Assembly: GCA_003255025.1 (NCBI GenBank)
Contig: QANY01005285.1
Location: 819,001 to 883,000 of the forward strand
Direction: 5' to 3'
Origin: Datisca glomerata
Lineage: Eukaryota > Streptophyta > Magnoliopsida > Cucurbitales > Datiscaceae
Length of the DNA: 64,000 nt
The position numbers were made by a program, and so were the translations under genes. Shown one piece after another: positions 46,480 through 57,670 of the stretch (within the stretch, counting starts at the first letter, position 1; each line of letters starts with the position of its first letter). The notes under the pieces are model-generated. The model worked only from the letters and a program-made list of their open reading frames with translations. It did not search any database and was not told the DNA's origin.

Positions 46480-46920
46480 TTTTGGTTCTTGAAGGCTACA
46501 CGACGACTTCACACTCATCATGTAAGATTCTTAAAGGCTACACGACGACTTCACACTCATCATGTAAGATTCTTGAAGGCTACACGGTCATCGTGTACCC
46601 ATTGTGCAGTGTACAAGAAAATTCAATGAAGTAAGTACAGAATAGGTACACAAGGTCAGTGTACCCATCCTGTACTCTACACGATTGTTACACAGTCATA
46701 TTGTACCCCATCTTGTAGTGTATATGAAGACTCAATGTAGTAAGTACAGAATGGGTAGACTACACGATGGGTACACAAGGGTAGTGTACCTATCGTGTAA
46801 ACTACACGAGGTTAGTTTACCCATTGTGTAGACTATACGATGACTTTACGATTATCGCGTAGGTTTCTTGTAGGCTACACGATGACTTCATGGTCATCGT
46901 CTAGGCTTCTTAAACTTCAT
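46480..46920 (+). repeat. 42-bp hairpin repeat array, copy block B
   Basis: It begins with 42-bp units (GGCTACACGACGACTTCACA, then CTCATCATGTAAGATTCTT) at about 46493, 46535 and 46577, continues as looser TACACGATGG/CATCGTGTA copies, and ends with the clearest unit at 46875-46904. There CTACACGATGAC and GTCATCGTCTAG form 12-bp arms (11 pairs) around TTCATG. The block lies between the 3' ends of the two MULE genes. Confidence 0.85.
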
Positions 46921-48229
46921 GACAATATTAAATAACAACCACAATTCTTCTTTCATATCAATATTTAAAAAATTACCAGGGTCAACATTTATATTTTAAG
47001 TGGCTTGGTCATTGTGTTGAGAGAGAGGAATTTGATTTCTATACGTTTGTCGGTTGTGACTAATTTTCTTACAATGTGCACACTTTCTTCTTATTACTTC
47101 CTCACCTCTAGATGAAATTCTAACTGTCCTAGAACACTTTGCCGTCTCGTTATAGGTGGAAATACCACCTTTTTCTTGAACCTCCTGGCTGATGATCAAA
47201 TCCGCTCTATATCGGGTAGGATGTATTGTTTTGGCATACACAACAATTAAAGCCTCATTTTTATAGTGCGTTGAACATATACTATATGCGGAAATATTGC
47301 GGTGCCGACATGTAGTCAACGCATGCTTGTATGGAATTTGATCAAGATCAAATTCTCGACACGTACATGTCTTAAAATTCAAGTTTACCACTACTTTCCT
47401 ACCCCTACCCATGACGTGAATCTCGTGAATGTCGAAAGGAAACAATGATAGTGTACCTGATGCAAGATGCTTCGTACTAAGCTCCGTCTCAACCCAATCC
47501 ATCATCTACGAGGTGACTTGACGTGTGGCCGTTCATCGTTCATGTTACCACTGTTGTAATATGTCACATATATATTCTATAAGGCTTATAACGAGAAGCT
47601 TTCTAGCATCTTTCAAAATCTCATTCAAACATTCTATGATATTTTGTAGTCATTATGTTGTACCACCTTCCATCAAAGCACGAACAGCCCACCTTTCAAC
47701 TCCCCCCGCCGATATGTATTATGAGATATCTGGAAATGCATGTGTAAAGTGAGTCATCAACCGATCAAATTCTGATCGATGGTACTCCTTTGCAACTTTC
47801 AAAAACAACACAACCGCATCTTCATTTTCATAAATTGATTTGAGATTTTGGCCCACGTGGAAGATGCAAGCTCCATGAAGTGCGTTGGGAAAGACAATCT
47901 CAACATAATTCAGTATACTTGTATGTCTGTTAGATATAAACACCAAGTCTGTCGAATCACCGATTACACCATGAAGTTTATGGAAGAACCATTCCCATGA
48001 ATCATTATTTTCTGAATCTGCAATGCCAAATGCAATGAGATAGACTTGGTTGTTCTCATCCTTTGCTGTTGCAACAAATAATACACCTTTATATTTGGCT
48101 TGTAAGGCAGTTGCACCAACAATAATGATAGGTTGTATACAGTGGGAAATCCACAAATAGAGGGTCCAAGAGGCATGAAAAAATATTTAAAATGATCATG
48201 CTCATCGATCTCTATGTGTGTTGTTGTCC

Positions 48230-48669
48230 CTGTAAAATATTTAATATTGATGTATTAAAATATATATAGTACATGGTCTACACGACAGTTACACGAGACC
48301 AGTGTACCCCCTCGTGTATAACAGGTATACGAGGTCCGTGTAGTCATCGTGTACACTACACATTTGTTACACTATCATTTTTTAACCATCGTCTAGTGTA
48401 CAAGAAAACTCGATGAAGTTAGTACATGATGGGTACACTACACGATGGTTACACGAGATCAATGTAACTATCATGTAGTGTACACGATGGGTACACTGAT
48501 ATCGTGTAATTACCATGTAGTGTATCAGAAGACTAAATGAAGTTTGCACAAGATGGGTACACTACACGATGGGTACATCAGGTCAGTTTACACGATGGGT
48601 AAACGATGTTCATGTACTTATCTTATAGACCTTATAGTGTGACCAATGAATGTGGATGGAAAAAAATAC
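48230..48669 (-). other. Transposase intron packed with hairpin-repeat copies (block C)
   Basis: Joining 48670 to 48229 gives NPG-TTTHIEID without a break, so 48669-48230 is a 440-bp GT-AG intron. Nearly all of 48250-48640 consists of TACACGATGGGTACAC, GTACACTACACGA and ATCGTGTA(G/C) words, the same family as blocks A, B and D. Confidence 0.82.
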
Positions 48670-48804
48670 CCGGATTTTTCAATTCTAAAGTGTGACAATA
48701 TGCTTGGAGCATTCTATAGTTGTCTTCAGGTGACCCTCGAACTAATTCCAAAGCATACTCCCTATCCCTCTATGCATTGTAGTAACATATGTTGACACCA
48801 AGAT

Positions 48805-51711
48805 TGTCATGCCCCGATCCCCAAGGGTTAAACATACGTGTAATTTCATAATTTTGAAATCTTCAATTTGAAACAAACCCTAATTTTGAGAAAACTCTCA
48901 AATTGAAAATTCTTCATTTACCCATGATGGAAAACCTCTGACCTTAAATAGCGGAAGCATTAAACTTATCCATGATCACAATCTTAATCATAAAAATAGC
49001 GAAAGCGATAAAGTATCTTAAATACATAATTAACAAAACCTCGAAAAACTGAATTAAATTCTGAAATAACTTCAAAACTTGAAATCCATAATTCATGAAA
49101 CTTTCACTCATCATTTTTCGTAGAAAATCATATCGTAAAGTAAACTACTTGAATAACCAAGTTTAATAGAAAACGTTTTCCTAAGTTTTAAATCAAATCA
49201 TAAACTGAAAACATAAATTCATCTGATCTAACTGGTTATGGCAGTCTCCCACTCATGCTGCTTGCCATCACCACCTGCATCATAAATAACTATGGGGGAA
49301 TGAGTATTTTAAAATACCCAGTAAGCAAACTCACATAATAACATGCATCCACATGTCATAAATGCGATCATGACATAACATAATTAAACTTGACATATAA
49401 CATAAGTGAAATAAAGTAACGTACATGATCATGACATGGCTTAACATAGCACGCAAATAACACGTGTCTCAAACAGAATCATTTAACAATCTTAATCATA
49501 TCTTGGCTTGTCATATCCTCAAGTTAACAACCTAATCAAAACTGATCACACGTTAACTGAAATACATCATGACGAATTAGGCGACGAAACAGATAGCACA
49601 CATCGGACGACGAAACAGATGACACTCATTGGGCGACAGACAGATGGCACTCATAGGTGACGAAAAATGTGTACAGATGGCACCTCATGAGTGACAGAAA
49701 ACATTTACAAATGACACTCATTGAATGACCAAAACATGAAAAGATGACACACTATATGTGATGAAAGCATGAATAGATGACACCCCATTCGTTTAACAGA
49801 ACATAACGTGAACCGTCCTGATTTCTTGTTAACTAAAGGTCATGTTTAAGTTCATATTTTGCTTAATTACCACTTGAATGAATTAACCTCATAACTTGCA
49901 TAATCCAACATATGACAATAATTAATCATATAATGCATACAGATACATATAACACAATCAAACATGATGGCATACTAACGTAAAATCAGTCATACTTAGA
50001 CATTTATCTCATGATAATCACATTAATAACTGAACAGTAATCAAATACCAAAGTGTTAACCAAATATAATAATTATTGAAAAATGTTTAAACAGATAAAA
50101 AATACATAATGCGATTATAATATCAGAATCACATCGTTATATAAGTCAATTTACACAAACATATATATGAACGTAACATGCTTATAGACAATTAAAGCTG
50201 ATGAGAATAACACATATTACATTTATCACACGTGGGTCACATTACAATGTAATTTCACTTACTCAAGCATATATATTTATCACACATGGGTCACATTACG
50301 ATATAAATTCACTTACACAAAGCATATACATTTATATCAACAAGAGTCACACCATTATATAAGCCCACTTACTTGAAGCGGAAGAATGAATCAAACAATT
50401 AATGATCTGAAATCCCAAAAAAAAAAAATATAATCACTAAATTTTTTTGAAATAAAAAATATAAACACATTTTAATATTATAAAATAGAAAATATAGATT
50501 TAATTAAAACAGTGCAAAATGGTCAGAACGATGTCAGAAAATAATATATCGGGTCTAGAGTCAAAAGATAAAGCTTCAGGTCAAATGGTTCAGACCGGGC
50601 TGGTACGGACCAGTCCTGTTCCATTTTATTTGATGGACTGGTTCAGGCCGGTCCGAGTAAACTAAACCGGTACTGTTCATGATGAACCGGTTCAGAACAG
50701 AGCAACTGGGTGCAAGACCCAGCTGCAGAACAGAAAGCACGACAAAACAGGGGGGAAAGAGAGAGAGAAAACAAGAAGAAGAGAGAAACAAAGAGGGGAA
50801 GAAAAATAGTGAGGGGATTTGAGAGGGGAAGAGAGAGAGATGGATGTAGAGAGAAGCAGGGAAAGACAAAGATAGAGAGAGAAACAGAGGGCACGAGAAA
50901 GGGAAACAAAGGGAAGGGGAAATGAGGCCTCAGTGATAAACCACCGGTGATGGCAGAAGCAAAGGGAGAGAGAGAGAAAGAAAGAAGAAGGATGCAGAGA
51001 GAGTCAGAGAGAGAAGAAAATGAGAGAGAGAGAAAATGAGAAGGAGAAAGAATGAGAAGGAGAAAGAAACAGAGAGGGGAAGGAGAAAAACAGTGAGGGA
51101 ATGAAGAAAGAACAAGGGGATAACTAAGAGAGAGAAACAGAGGGATGGAGGCAACAAAGGGTTACAGAGAAGCAGAAGAAAAGAAGAGAAAAACAGAGAG
51201 GGGAAGAAACAGGGAGAGGAAGACGAAGCCACGAGAGAGAGACAAAACAAAGAGAGAGAGATTAAAGAAAGAAATCATGAAGGAGAGAGACCAACGAAGG
51301 AAAAAAGTTGCTGGCCTGCAGGTGACTGCGCGGGGGAGGAGAGGCTGCAAGGGGGAGGAGAGAGCTGGGAGAGAAGAAGTTGTTTTGGAATATATATAAT
51401 AGGTTAAAGGTTGGTTTAGGGTGTATATGCTTATAGTGTGAGTGATTTTCAATTGAGGGTTGAGATTGCCTAATCTAGGATAAAATAGGGTTAGGGTAAT
51501 ACTAGGGTCTACATAAGCATATGGTGTGAGTGAGCTAATATTTTATAATATAAAATAAAACTCTATTAAAATTGAAAAATTAAATTTTAAACTAAACCAT
51601 ATATAATTAAAATTATTTTACCAAAATTACAAATATTCACTTTTTAAAATCATTTTATCTTTGAAATCAATTTTACAAAAATGCTCATTTACGAAAAGTC
51701 AGGATATTACA
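48805..51711 (-). mobile_element. Solo LTR (2,907 bp) of the gag-only family, in MULE transposase
   Basis: On minus it begins TGTAATATCCTGAC (51711) and ends CGGGGCATGACA (48805). It has the TATA run, CT tract (GA-rich on plus, 50740-51300), about three 56-bp units (50140-50370) and the GTGTCATCTG block, as in 2833-5198 and 6627-9913. AAGAT flanks both sides (48800-48804, 51712-51716). Removing the LTR and one AAGAT restores DVWLDLGVNICYYNA in the transposase. No primer site, gag or polypurine tract is present. Confidence 0.93.
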
Positions 51712-52879
51712 AAGATCAAGCCAAACATCTTCAATTATGTCTTTTGACCTATATACTCATCAAACACCCGTGTATTTGGACCATATAGTATGACCAATGA
51801 AAGTGGATTTAACCTGATGATGTTCATATCTCAATACTTCAAATGTGCATATATGTGTATTGATCGACTTTGTAATTTTGAAGTATGGACAATTTTTTAG
51901 TTTCATGGCCCGTAACCTCCATGTGCATGTTTTCTTAACACATTTAAGTACCAACAATGAAGGTTATGACTTGAAGATAAGAAACTCAAAATTTCTCCAT
52001 ATGGCCATCATACGACAAATCGTAACCACCTTAGCTTTCTCACTATACAACTCATCCATATTTATTATGTTCGATACAAGCTTGAACTCAGGATGTTGTT
52101 CATTCAAATTAGCTCATGAGGGAAAAGGACAAAAGGTCTTGGGTTCGGGACTAGTATTTAAGTCTGGAATTGTTGTATGGTTATCTCCAAGGATGGCTTT
52201 ATCATGGTCATCTACACAGTTGACATGATCATACACCCCCTCATCAAACTCATCATCATCATCAACATCCTCATCCTCGAAATCATCATTATCATCACCA
52301 AGGTCATGACCAAAAACATTATCATAATGGATAGTTCCTTTCAAAATGATAACCACTCTCAAAGGGATGAACTCTTTCATGTAGAGGTTGTTGTGATGTT
52401 GTGGTTTCAGGAACCCAAATTTGATAAAATACAGTAGTTTCAAGAACCTGAGGTTGTTGTGACATTGTGGTTTGAGGAACACATCTTTGAGATGGAAAAA
52501 TATTTGTCTTAGTACTTACGAATAGTGAGGTTCTAAGTGATTTTGGTCCGTTCTTTTTAACAAAGAATTGTAAATATCTATCATTTAAAATTTCAGCAGG
52601 AGGGTAGGGACATGGGTTCTATATAGAATTTTGATGGACATATCATACTTTGAGTGGTCTATTTAGAGTTCTTTATGCAATATGTCTGATAGCACGTGGT
52701 AAGTGTAGTTAGTTGATATCGTCAATAAATGGTATTTTCTCCATTAAAAGACCATGTTGAACCATTTTTCACCCAATCTCCACATGGATTACAAAAATTT
52801 GAACTTCAGACATATCTGTATATATATATATATCAATGAAGGAAGTCAATAGAGGAGACTATAGAATGAAATGAGATAT

Positions 52880-53470
52880 TACAGGATGATCGTGTAGTAT
52901 ACACGAGGTCTACATGATCGTCGTGTAATGTACATGATGACTACATTATCATCGTATAGAAATCGTGTAGTATACACGAGAACTACACGACCATTGTGTA
53001 CACTATTGTGTAGTGTACATGATGACCACATGTTGATCGTGTAGTCCTCTTGTACACTACATGATCATCTTGTAGTACTCATGTACACTACACAATGTTC
53101 TTGAAGTGAAATACATGAGGACTACATGATAATCGTGTACTGTACACGATGACTGCCATCATGTAGTGTACACGAGGACTGCACAATCATCTTGTGGTCA
53201 TCCTGTACAGTACACGATGACACTACACGATGATCATGTAATCCTTTTGTAATGTACAAGATGCTGCACGATGCTCTTGTAGTGCATCGTGAACTAAAAG
53301 AGAAGTTTCATATGTACTACAAGATGATCCTGTAGTGCACACGAGGTCTACACGAGGAGCATGTACATTGCGTGAAGTGTAAACGATGGCTACACGAGGA
53401 CCGTGTAGTACACGTGTAGTCCTCTAGTACACTACACGATCATTTTGTAGTCATCATGTACACTACATAA
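52880..53470 (+). repeat. Hairpin-repeat array, copy block D
   Basis: About 600 bp of interlocking CGTGTAGT(G/A)TACACGA, CTACACGATCAT and their reverse complements, lying upstream of the minus-strand transposase. Spacing is irregular at roughly 20-45 bp. GTGTAGTGTACAC-type words are themselves nearly palindromic, so each stretch can fold in several ways. Confidence 0.85.
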
Positions 53471-53670
53471 ACTTCAAACAACATCCTGAATATTGTTGTT
53501 CGAGAAAAAATGCCAGACAATGCATGAAAAAAAAACGCATGGAACTTCAAGCTTTCCAAAAAAAAAATACAAAACTCATGCCAGAAAATGTATGAAAAAA
53601 ATACATTTTTCTTATGAACTTTATTTTATAAAATTTGTAGTATGTCTTACTTTAATTGTGAATAATTTAT
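53471..53670. other. Right flank of the MULE-like element
   Basis: A-rich; contains two copies of ATGCCAGA(C/A)AATG(C/T)ATGAAAAAAA (about 53510 and 53578). No terminal inverted repeat to 44154 was found. The copia LTR begins at 53671. Confidence 0.4.
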
Positions 53671-55749
53671 TTTTGGGGGTAATGCCCTCAAAACAAGTGT
53701 ATTGACATTTTAATATAAATTTTATGAAAATACACATATATTATAATTGTCCTTTAAATTATTGTTGAATAATTTATATAAATATCTGAAAATTTCATAT
53801 TCATTAATGAGACTATGATCTTGTATTAGTCAGAGAGGATTAATATAATAGATAATGAATAAAATTATCAGCAGCATATTAAAGTATGAAATCTTTAATG
53901 AATGGTTGCTAGTACAATTCACTAAGCATTGATGTGAATATAAATCTTAGTGAATGTACTTTATATAATAAGGTTATATATGATTTGATCGAATGAATTA
54001 ATATCTTTATTAACGTGTCGTTTATCACAAAAATTAATACATATAATTCTGATGATCATATGTAGATTAGTGTTAATCTTTAGTAGTGATGAAATCGTAT
54101 ACATGCCTATTGGATCTTTTGATTCACTAGTTATGGTTTGTTTGTAAAACAAGTTAGTGGCTTTTGTTTTAAAGATTAAGTGAAGTGGATGGTTGTGAAC
54201 ATAATATTACAAGATTTGGAATCCAAGCTTTCTTAACAAATCGTATATTGGTTCACTTAAGTGTTGATTCTGAAACTGAATGGTTATTGAGCTCAAATTT
54301 ATAATACGATTATGAATTAGTCATTCACTAGTTAATTAATGGTACTTAAGGATCAAGAGGCAATTAGAAGGGTAAAATAATAATTTTGACCAGCTCAAAT
54401 TTATAAACCAATAATTGGAGGACATAAATACTTGAAATGATTATATCAATGGACAACACTAGAATACTCTGTAAATACATTCTATAATCTATAAGAGTGT
54501 ATTTCCATATTTATAGTCGAGTAATAATGAAACTAATAAATAAGATTATTTAATTAAAAATTTTAATTAATAATCTGGTATATTGGAGCTTAAGATTATA
54601 GGTCTATGGTCTCCAACTCATCTCTGTNTATATATAAATTATCGATTTTTTATTATGGATAAGTGAGACAGAATATCTAATTTGTGAAATTAGATAATTA
54701 ATTTTTATTAGATGATAATTTAAATCAACTAAATCTGTTATTTGTAAAATAACAAATAAGTTAGTTGATAGGGATAATTAGATATGTTAATTTTGAATTA
54801 ACTGATGTCTAGATAATTATCTGAAAAATAAATATTTAATCCGCAATAATTGCCACATGTCAATCACTAATAGGGTATTAAAAATTGACATGGACTACTG
54901 TGGTGCCACGTTGCACTAAAGTAGTGAGTAAGAAACGCTATAGTGTCATAGGGCACTACAGTGGTGCCCTGAGGCACTGTGTTAGCTCACTGTACATTGC
55001 AGTGCCATGTGGAACATGATGATGGTTTTTTTAGAGATTTGATTAATGTCCCACTGCAATTGGTAATTTTATAATTAAATATAATTTCAGTTTATCCCTA
55101 AAAGATCTTATACGCCATTATCTAGAATAAATACAGATATTATTCTAATGGCCTTAGTTGTTGAAAGAATGAGAGAGAATGAGTTGATCAGCCAATCAGT
55201 TCGTCAATCAAGAGTTAAATTGAGAACTCGATTGGTGTTAAAGAGATTTTCTTTTGTGGTTAAACGTTAATCAAATCTCTAAAAGAATCATCATCATGTT
55301 CTTTTAGTGAATCGGCTTACTAAAGCCCTTCTTAATAAATCTCTAGATCTCATGTGTTGAGAACATCTACAGACAGAAAAATATCTTGAATATTTTATGT
55401 GCCCACACACATCCTAGTGCATTGAGCATTGACTTGGAAGATCTTGGTGTGGATCTCGGAGTATACTGATCGTTGGAACGATTTCGTGGGAACGGAGGAT
55501 CAATCAGTTTTTGCAAGGACACTTGATATAGACTACAAGAGGTGTATGATTTCTAACTTTGTATGTTGTAGATTTAACTTATAAATATATATTGGATCCT
55601 GAATGATTGAAAATAGTTTTCAATAAAAGTTTTCATTTGGTTATTGTGGTGTAACGCAAGTTTCATTTTATTAAAAGATTCAATTTTTATTAAAAGTTTA
55701 ATTTTTTAAAAGGTCGCGCGCCTTCACGCTTCCATTGCGACGACCAGCA
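53671..55749 (+). repeat. 5' LTR of copia element 2 (2,079 bp)
   Basis: It begins TTTTGGGGGTAATG, a diverged form of TGTTGGAGGTTATG at 61023, and ends GACGACCAGCA. Many matching blocks include GTGTATTGAC, TAATAATGAAA, TATTCTAATGGCCTTAGTTG and GAACATCTA. It lacks about 170 bp present in the 3' LTR (61984-62150), and the ambiguous base 54628 sits exactly at that gap. Confidence 0.88.
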
Positions 55750-57670
55750 AGTGGTATGACAATGGTTTTTATATATTTATATGTTAAATATTGTGGGTTT
55801 TCTTGCATTATTCACATAACATGAGATATGTATGATGATGGATGGTTATGTTTTTTGAATGTATTGAAAATGATGGATCGTTAATTGTATGGTGATTATT
55901 GGGTTATGCTTTATTTTAATTTTTCCTTGATCTTATGTAAGCCGAATTAAGGCATAGGAATTTTTATAATTATATTTGGAATATTATTGTAATTATTCCG
56001 AATGCAAGAAGATGAAGGACGCACGAGACGAATGGCAGAAATTCACTGTTCACCTGAAAAAAATGTTAGTCCGTGAAAATACTGTTCATCTACCAAAAAT
56101 TTACTATCCGGTGGAGGTGAATAGTGCCAACGATGAGACGGGCGGTAGTGGTGATGGGCAGCGATCGGAGAGTCCTGTCGTCGATGATAACTGTTGTCAC
56201 ATTTTAGGAAAGTTTTCAACAAACTATGCAACCAACTCTATCACCTAAGTGTTTCATTAAGCCTCAAACTCTTTTAATTATCCATTTAAAATTTTGAAAT
56301 TAATTTAATTTTAAAATTAATTATTAATTTTTGATTTTATGAAAATTAAAAATTAATAGGTTGATTGGGTTTGACCAAATCAAATAAAGTGTTTATTTGA
56401 CTAAGTCAAAATCAACTATATTAAAAGGGATAATTCTAGAAATTGTTTTAATTGAGAAAAATAGTTTTTTCTAATTAAAAAGGATTTTGTTCAAAGCTTG
56501 AAGATTATTAAGATGGACATCAGGAGGAGAAGACAATATTTGAGACATATGTATTTTTGAAGTCTGCTTCGTAATTTTATTTTTTTATTTCAAGGGTTGT
56601 AATTTAGAAATACCCAATAATCACTCGGTCAATTATTATTTTATTTAATTGTTAAATTGCTATATTTGATAACATGTCCATGCATTAGTCAATCACTGCC
56701 ATACATGAAAATCACACACCATTTTATTTAATCATGAATCTCATCTATAAAACATGATTTATTAGGATTGTCCTAGTATTTTTATATGTATTGCTTTATG
56801 AAATCAATTGCATGTAAACTGCTAGGTTTTAACCAGTTAAAACTTGGTAATCACACCACACTAAAGGCTATAGTAACATTTAGGTTAATCGACTCTGGTA
56901 AAAGAGTTTTATTAAAATTTGATGAATATTATTAATTAGTTAATCTAAATTCACCTACTTATGACTTAGGCACTTCAGAAAGTTAAATGAACTTAGACCA
57001 ATGAGATTAGATTAACTAATAATTAAATATTCATAAGGTTATTATTTTAACTAGTAATTAATTTAGAATTAATTGATTAGTTAAAATGAAAACACATTAT
57101 CCCAAAATTGTGAGTGGGAGAAGGTTGACATGTCAATATAACCTATGGTCTCCATAATTAGTACAGCACTGTATGGTGTAGTGAGGGCCTCAAGATGACT
57201 TTGTTTTCATCCCCTTAAAGAAGGTTTCGAGCTGTATCAATACCAAGGTTGGACTTCTTAAGAAGATATGAGGAAGTGATGTAGTTTAGTTTTGACCAAT
57301 CCTAAGACGACATATTCTAAATGAAGTCATGAAATCTGAAATGATGGGTTACACTAACAAAATCACAATGAAGGTTTAATGTGGATAGTTGTGACTTGAC
57401 CGAACAGGCGATACCTTATTGTTAAAATAGAAAATATGAGATATTTTAAGTTTTAATTAATAATGATGAGAATGTTTCATAGACAGCCTGAGGTTAATCT
57501 GACCGACCCTACGGTGACACATTAATCATTGGGTTATTTTATTGGATTAGTAAATACTAAGTTTATGTGTTTATTATGATTGCATTCATGCATCACGTTT
57601 ACTATTCAAATTCTAGATATTTATCAATTATATTGAATCATGAATGTTTTAAATTTCAGTTATCAACATT
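55750..57670 (+). other. Leader of copia element 2
   Basis: About 1.9 kb from the LTR end to the gag ATG (57671). A frame at 55976-56248 (90 codons, hydrophilic) has no recognisable family and may be incidental or a leader ORF. The part 57127-57440 is repeated after the 3' LTR at 63210-63495. Confidence 0.6.

Larger units (their letters stand above)
46996..52482 (-). pseudogene. MuDR-type MULE transposase relic (two exons, interrupted by a solo LTR)
   Basis: Exon A on minus: an Asp-rich stretch (52320-52180), the MuDR domain (VLKCVKKTCTWRLRAMKLKN, near 51955), DIIEDVWLDL, then after the solo LTR GVNICYYNA and YALELVRGSPEDNYRMLQAY, to a GT donor at 48669. Exon B from 48229: TTTHIEIDEHDHFKYFFMPL, then the DDE core IIIVGATALQAKYKGVLFVA, LIAFGIADSENNDSWEWFF and NALHGACIFH. 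The first catalytic Asp is Gly (VGAT for VDAT) and the second is Asn (SNRHTSI for SDRHTSI). The SWIM finger has CTCREFDLDQIPYKHA, with Tyr for Cys, and the final CCHC knuckle (CAHCKKISHNRQTY) also ends in Tyr. Stops and one shift (near 48130) occur. Confidence 0.85.
44154..53670. mobile_element. Decayed MULE with Ulp1-like peptidase and MuDR-type transposase
   Basis: The segment contains a C48/Ulp1 peptidase relic on plus (45650-46370) and a MuDR-type transposase relic on minus (52482-46996), tail to tail. A family of hairpin repeats lies outside, between and within them. MULEs that carry ULP-like genes are known in Arabidopsis (Kaonashi type) and other eudicots, often without long terminal inverted repeats. 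The limits given are the points where neighbouring LTR elements begin; true termini and target duplication were not found. A solo LTR (48805-51711) inserted later. Confidence 0.7.

Noticed and set aside
44154..53670. Terminal inverted repeats for the MULE
   Set aside because: By eye I could not match 44154-44300 with the reverse complement of 53470-53670. ULP-type MULEs often lack them, and neighbouring LTR elements may have cut them off.
55976..56248. 90-codon frame in the copia 2 leader
   Set aside because: It could be a leader ORF but has no recognisable family and is not present in the second leader copy, so it is not called as a gene.
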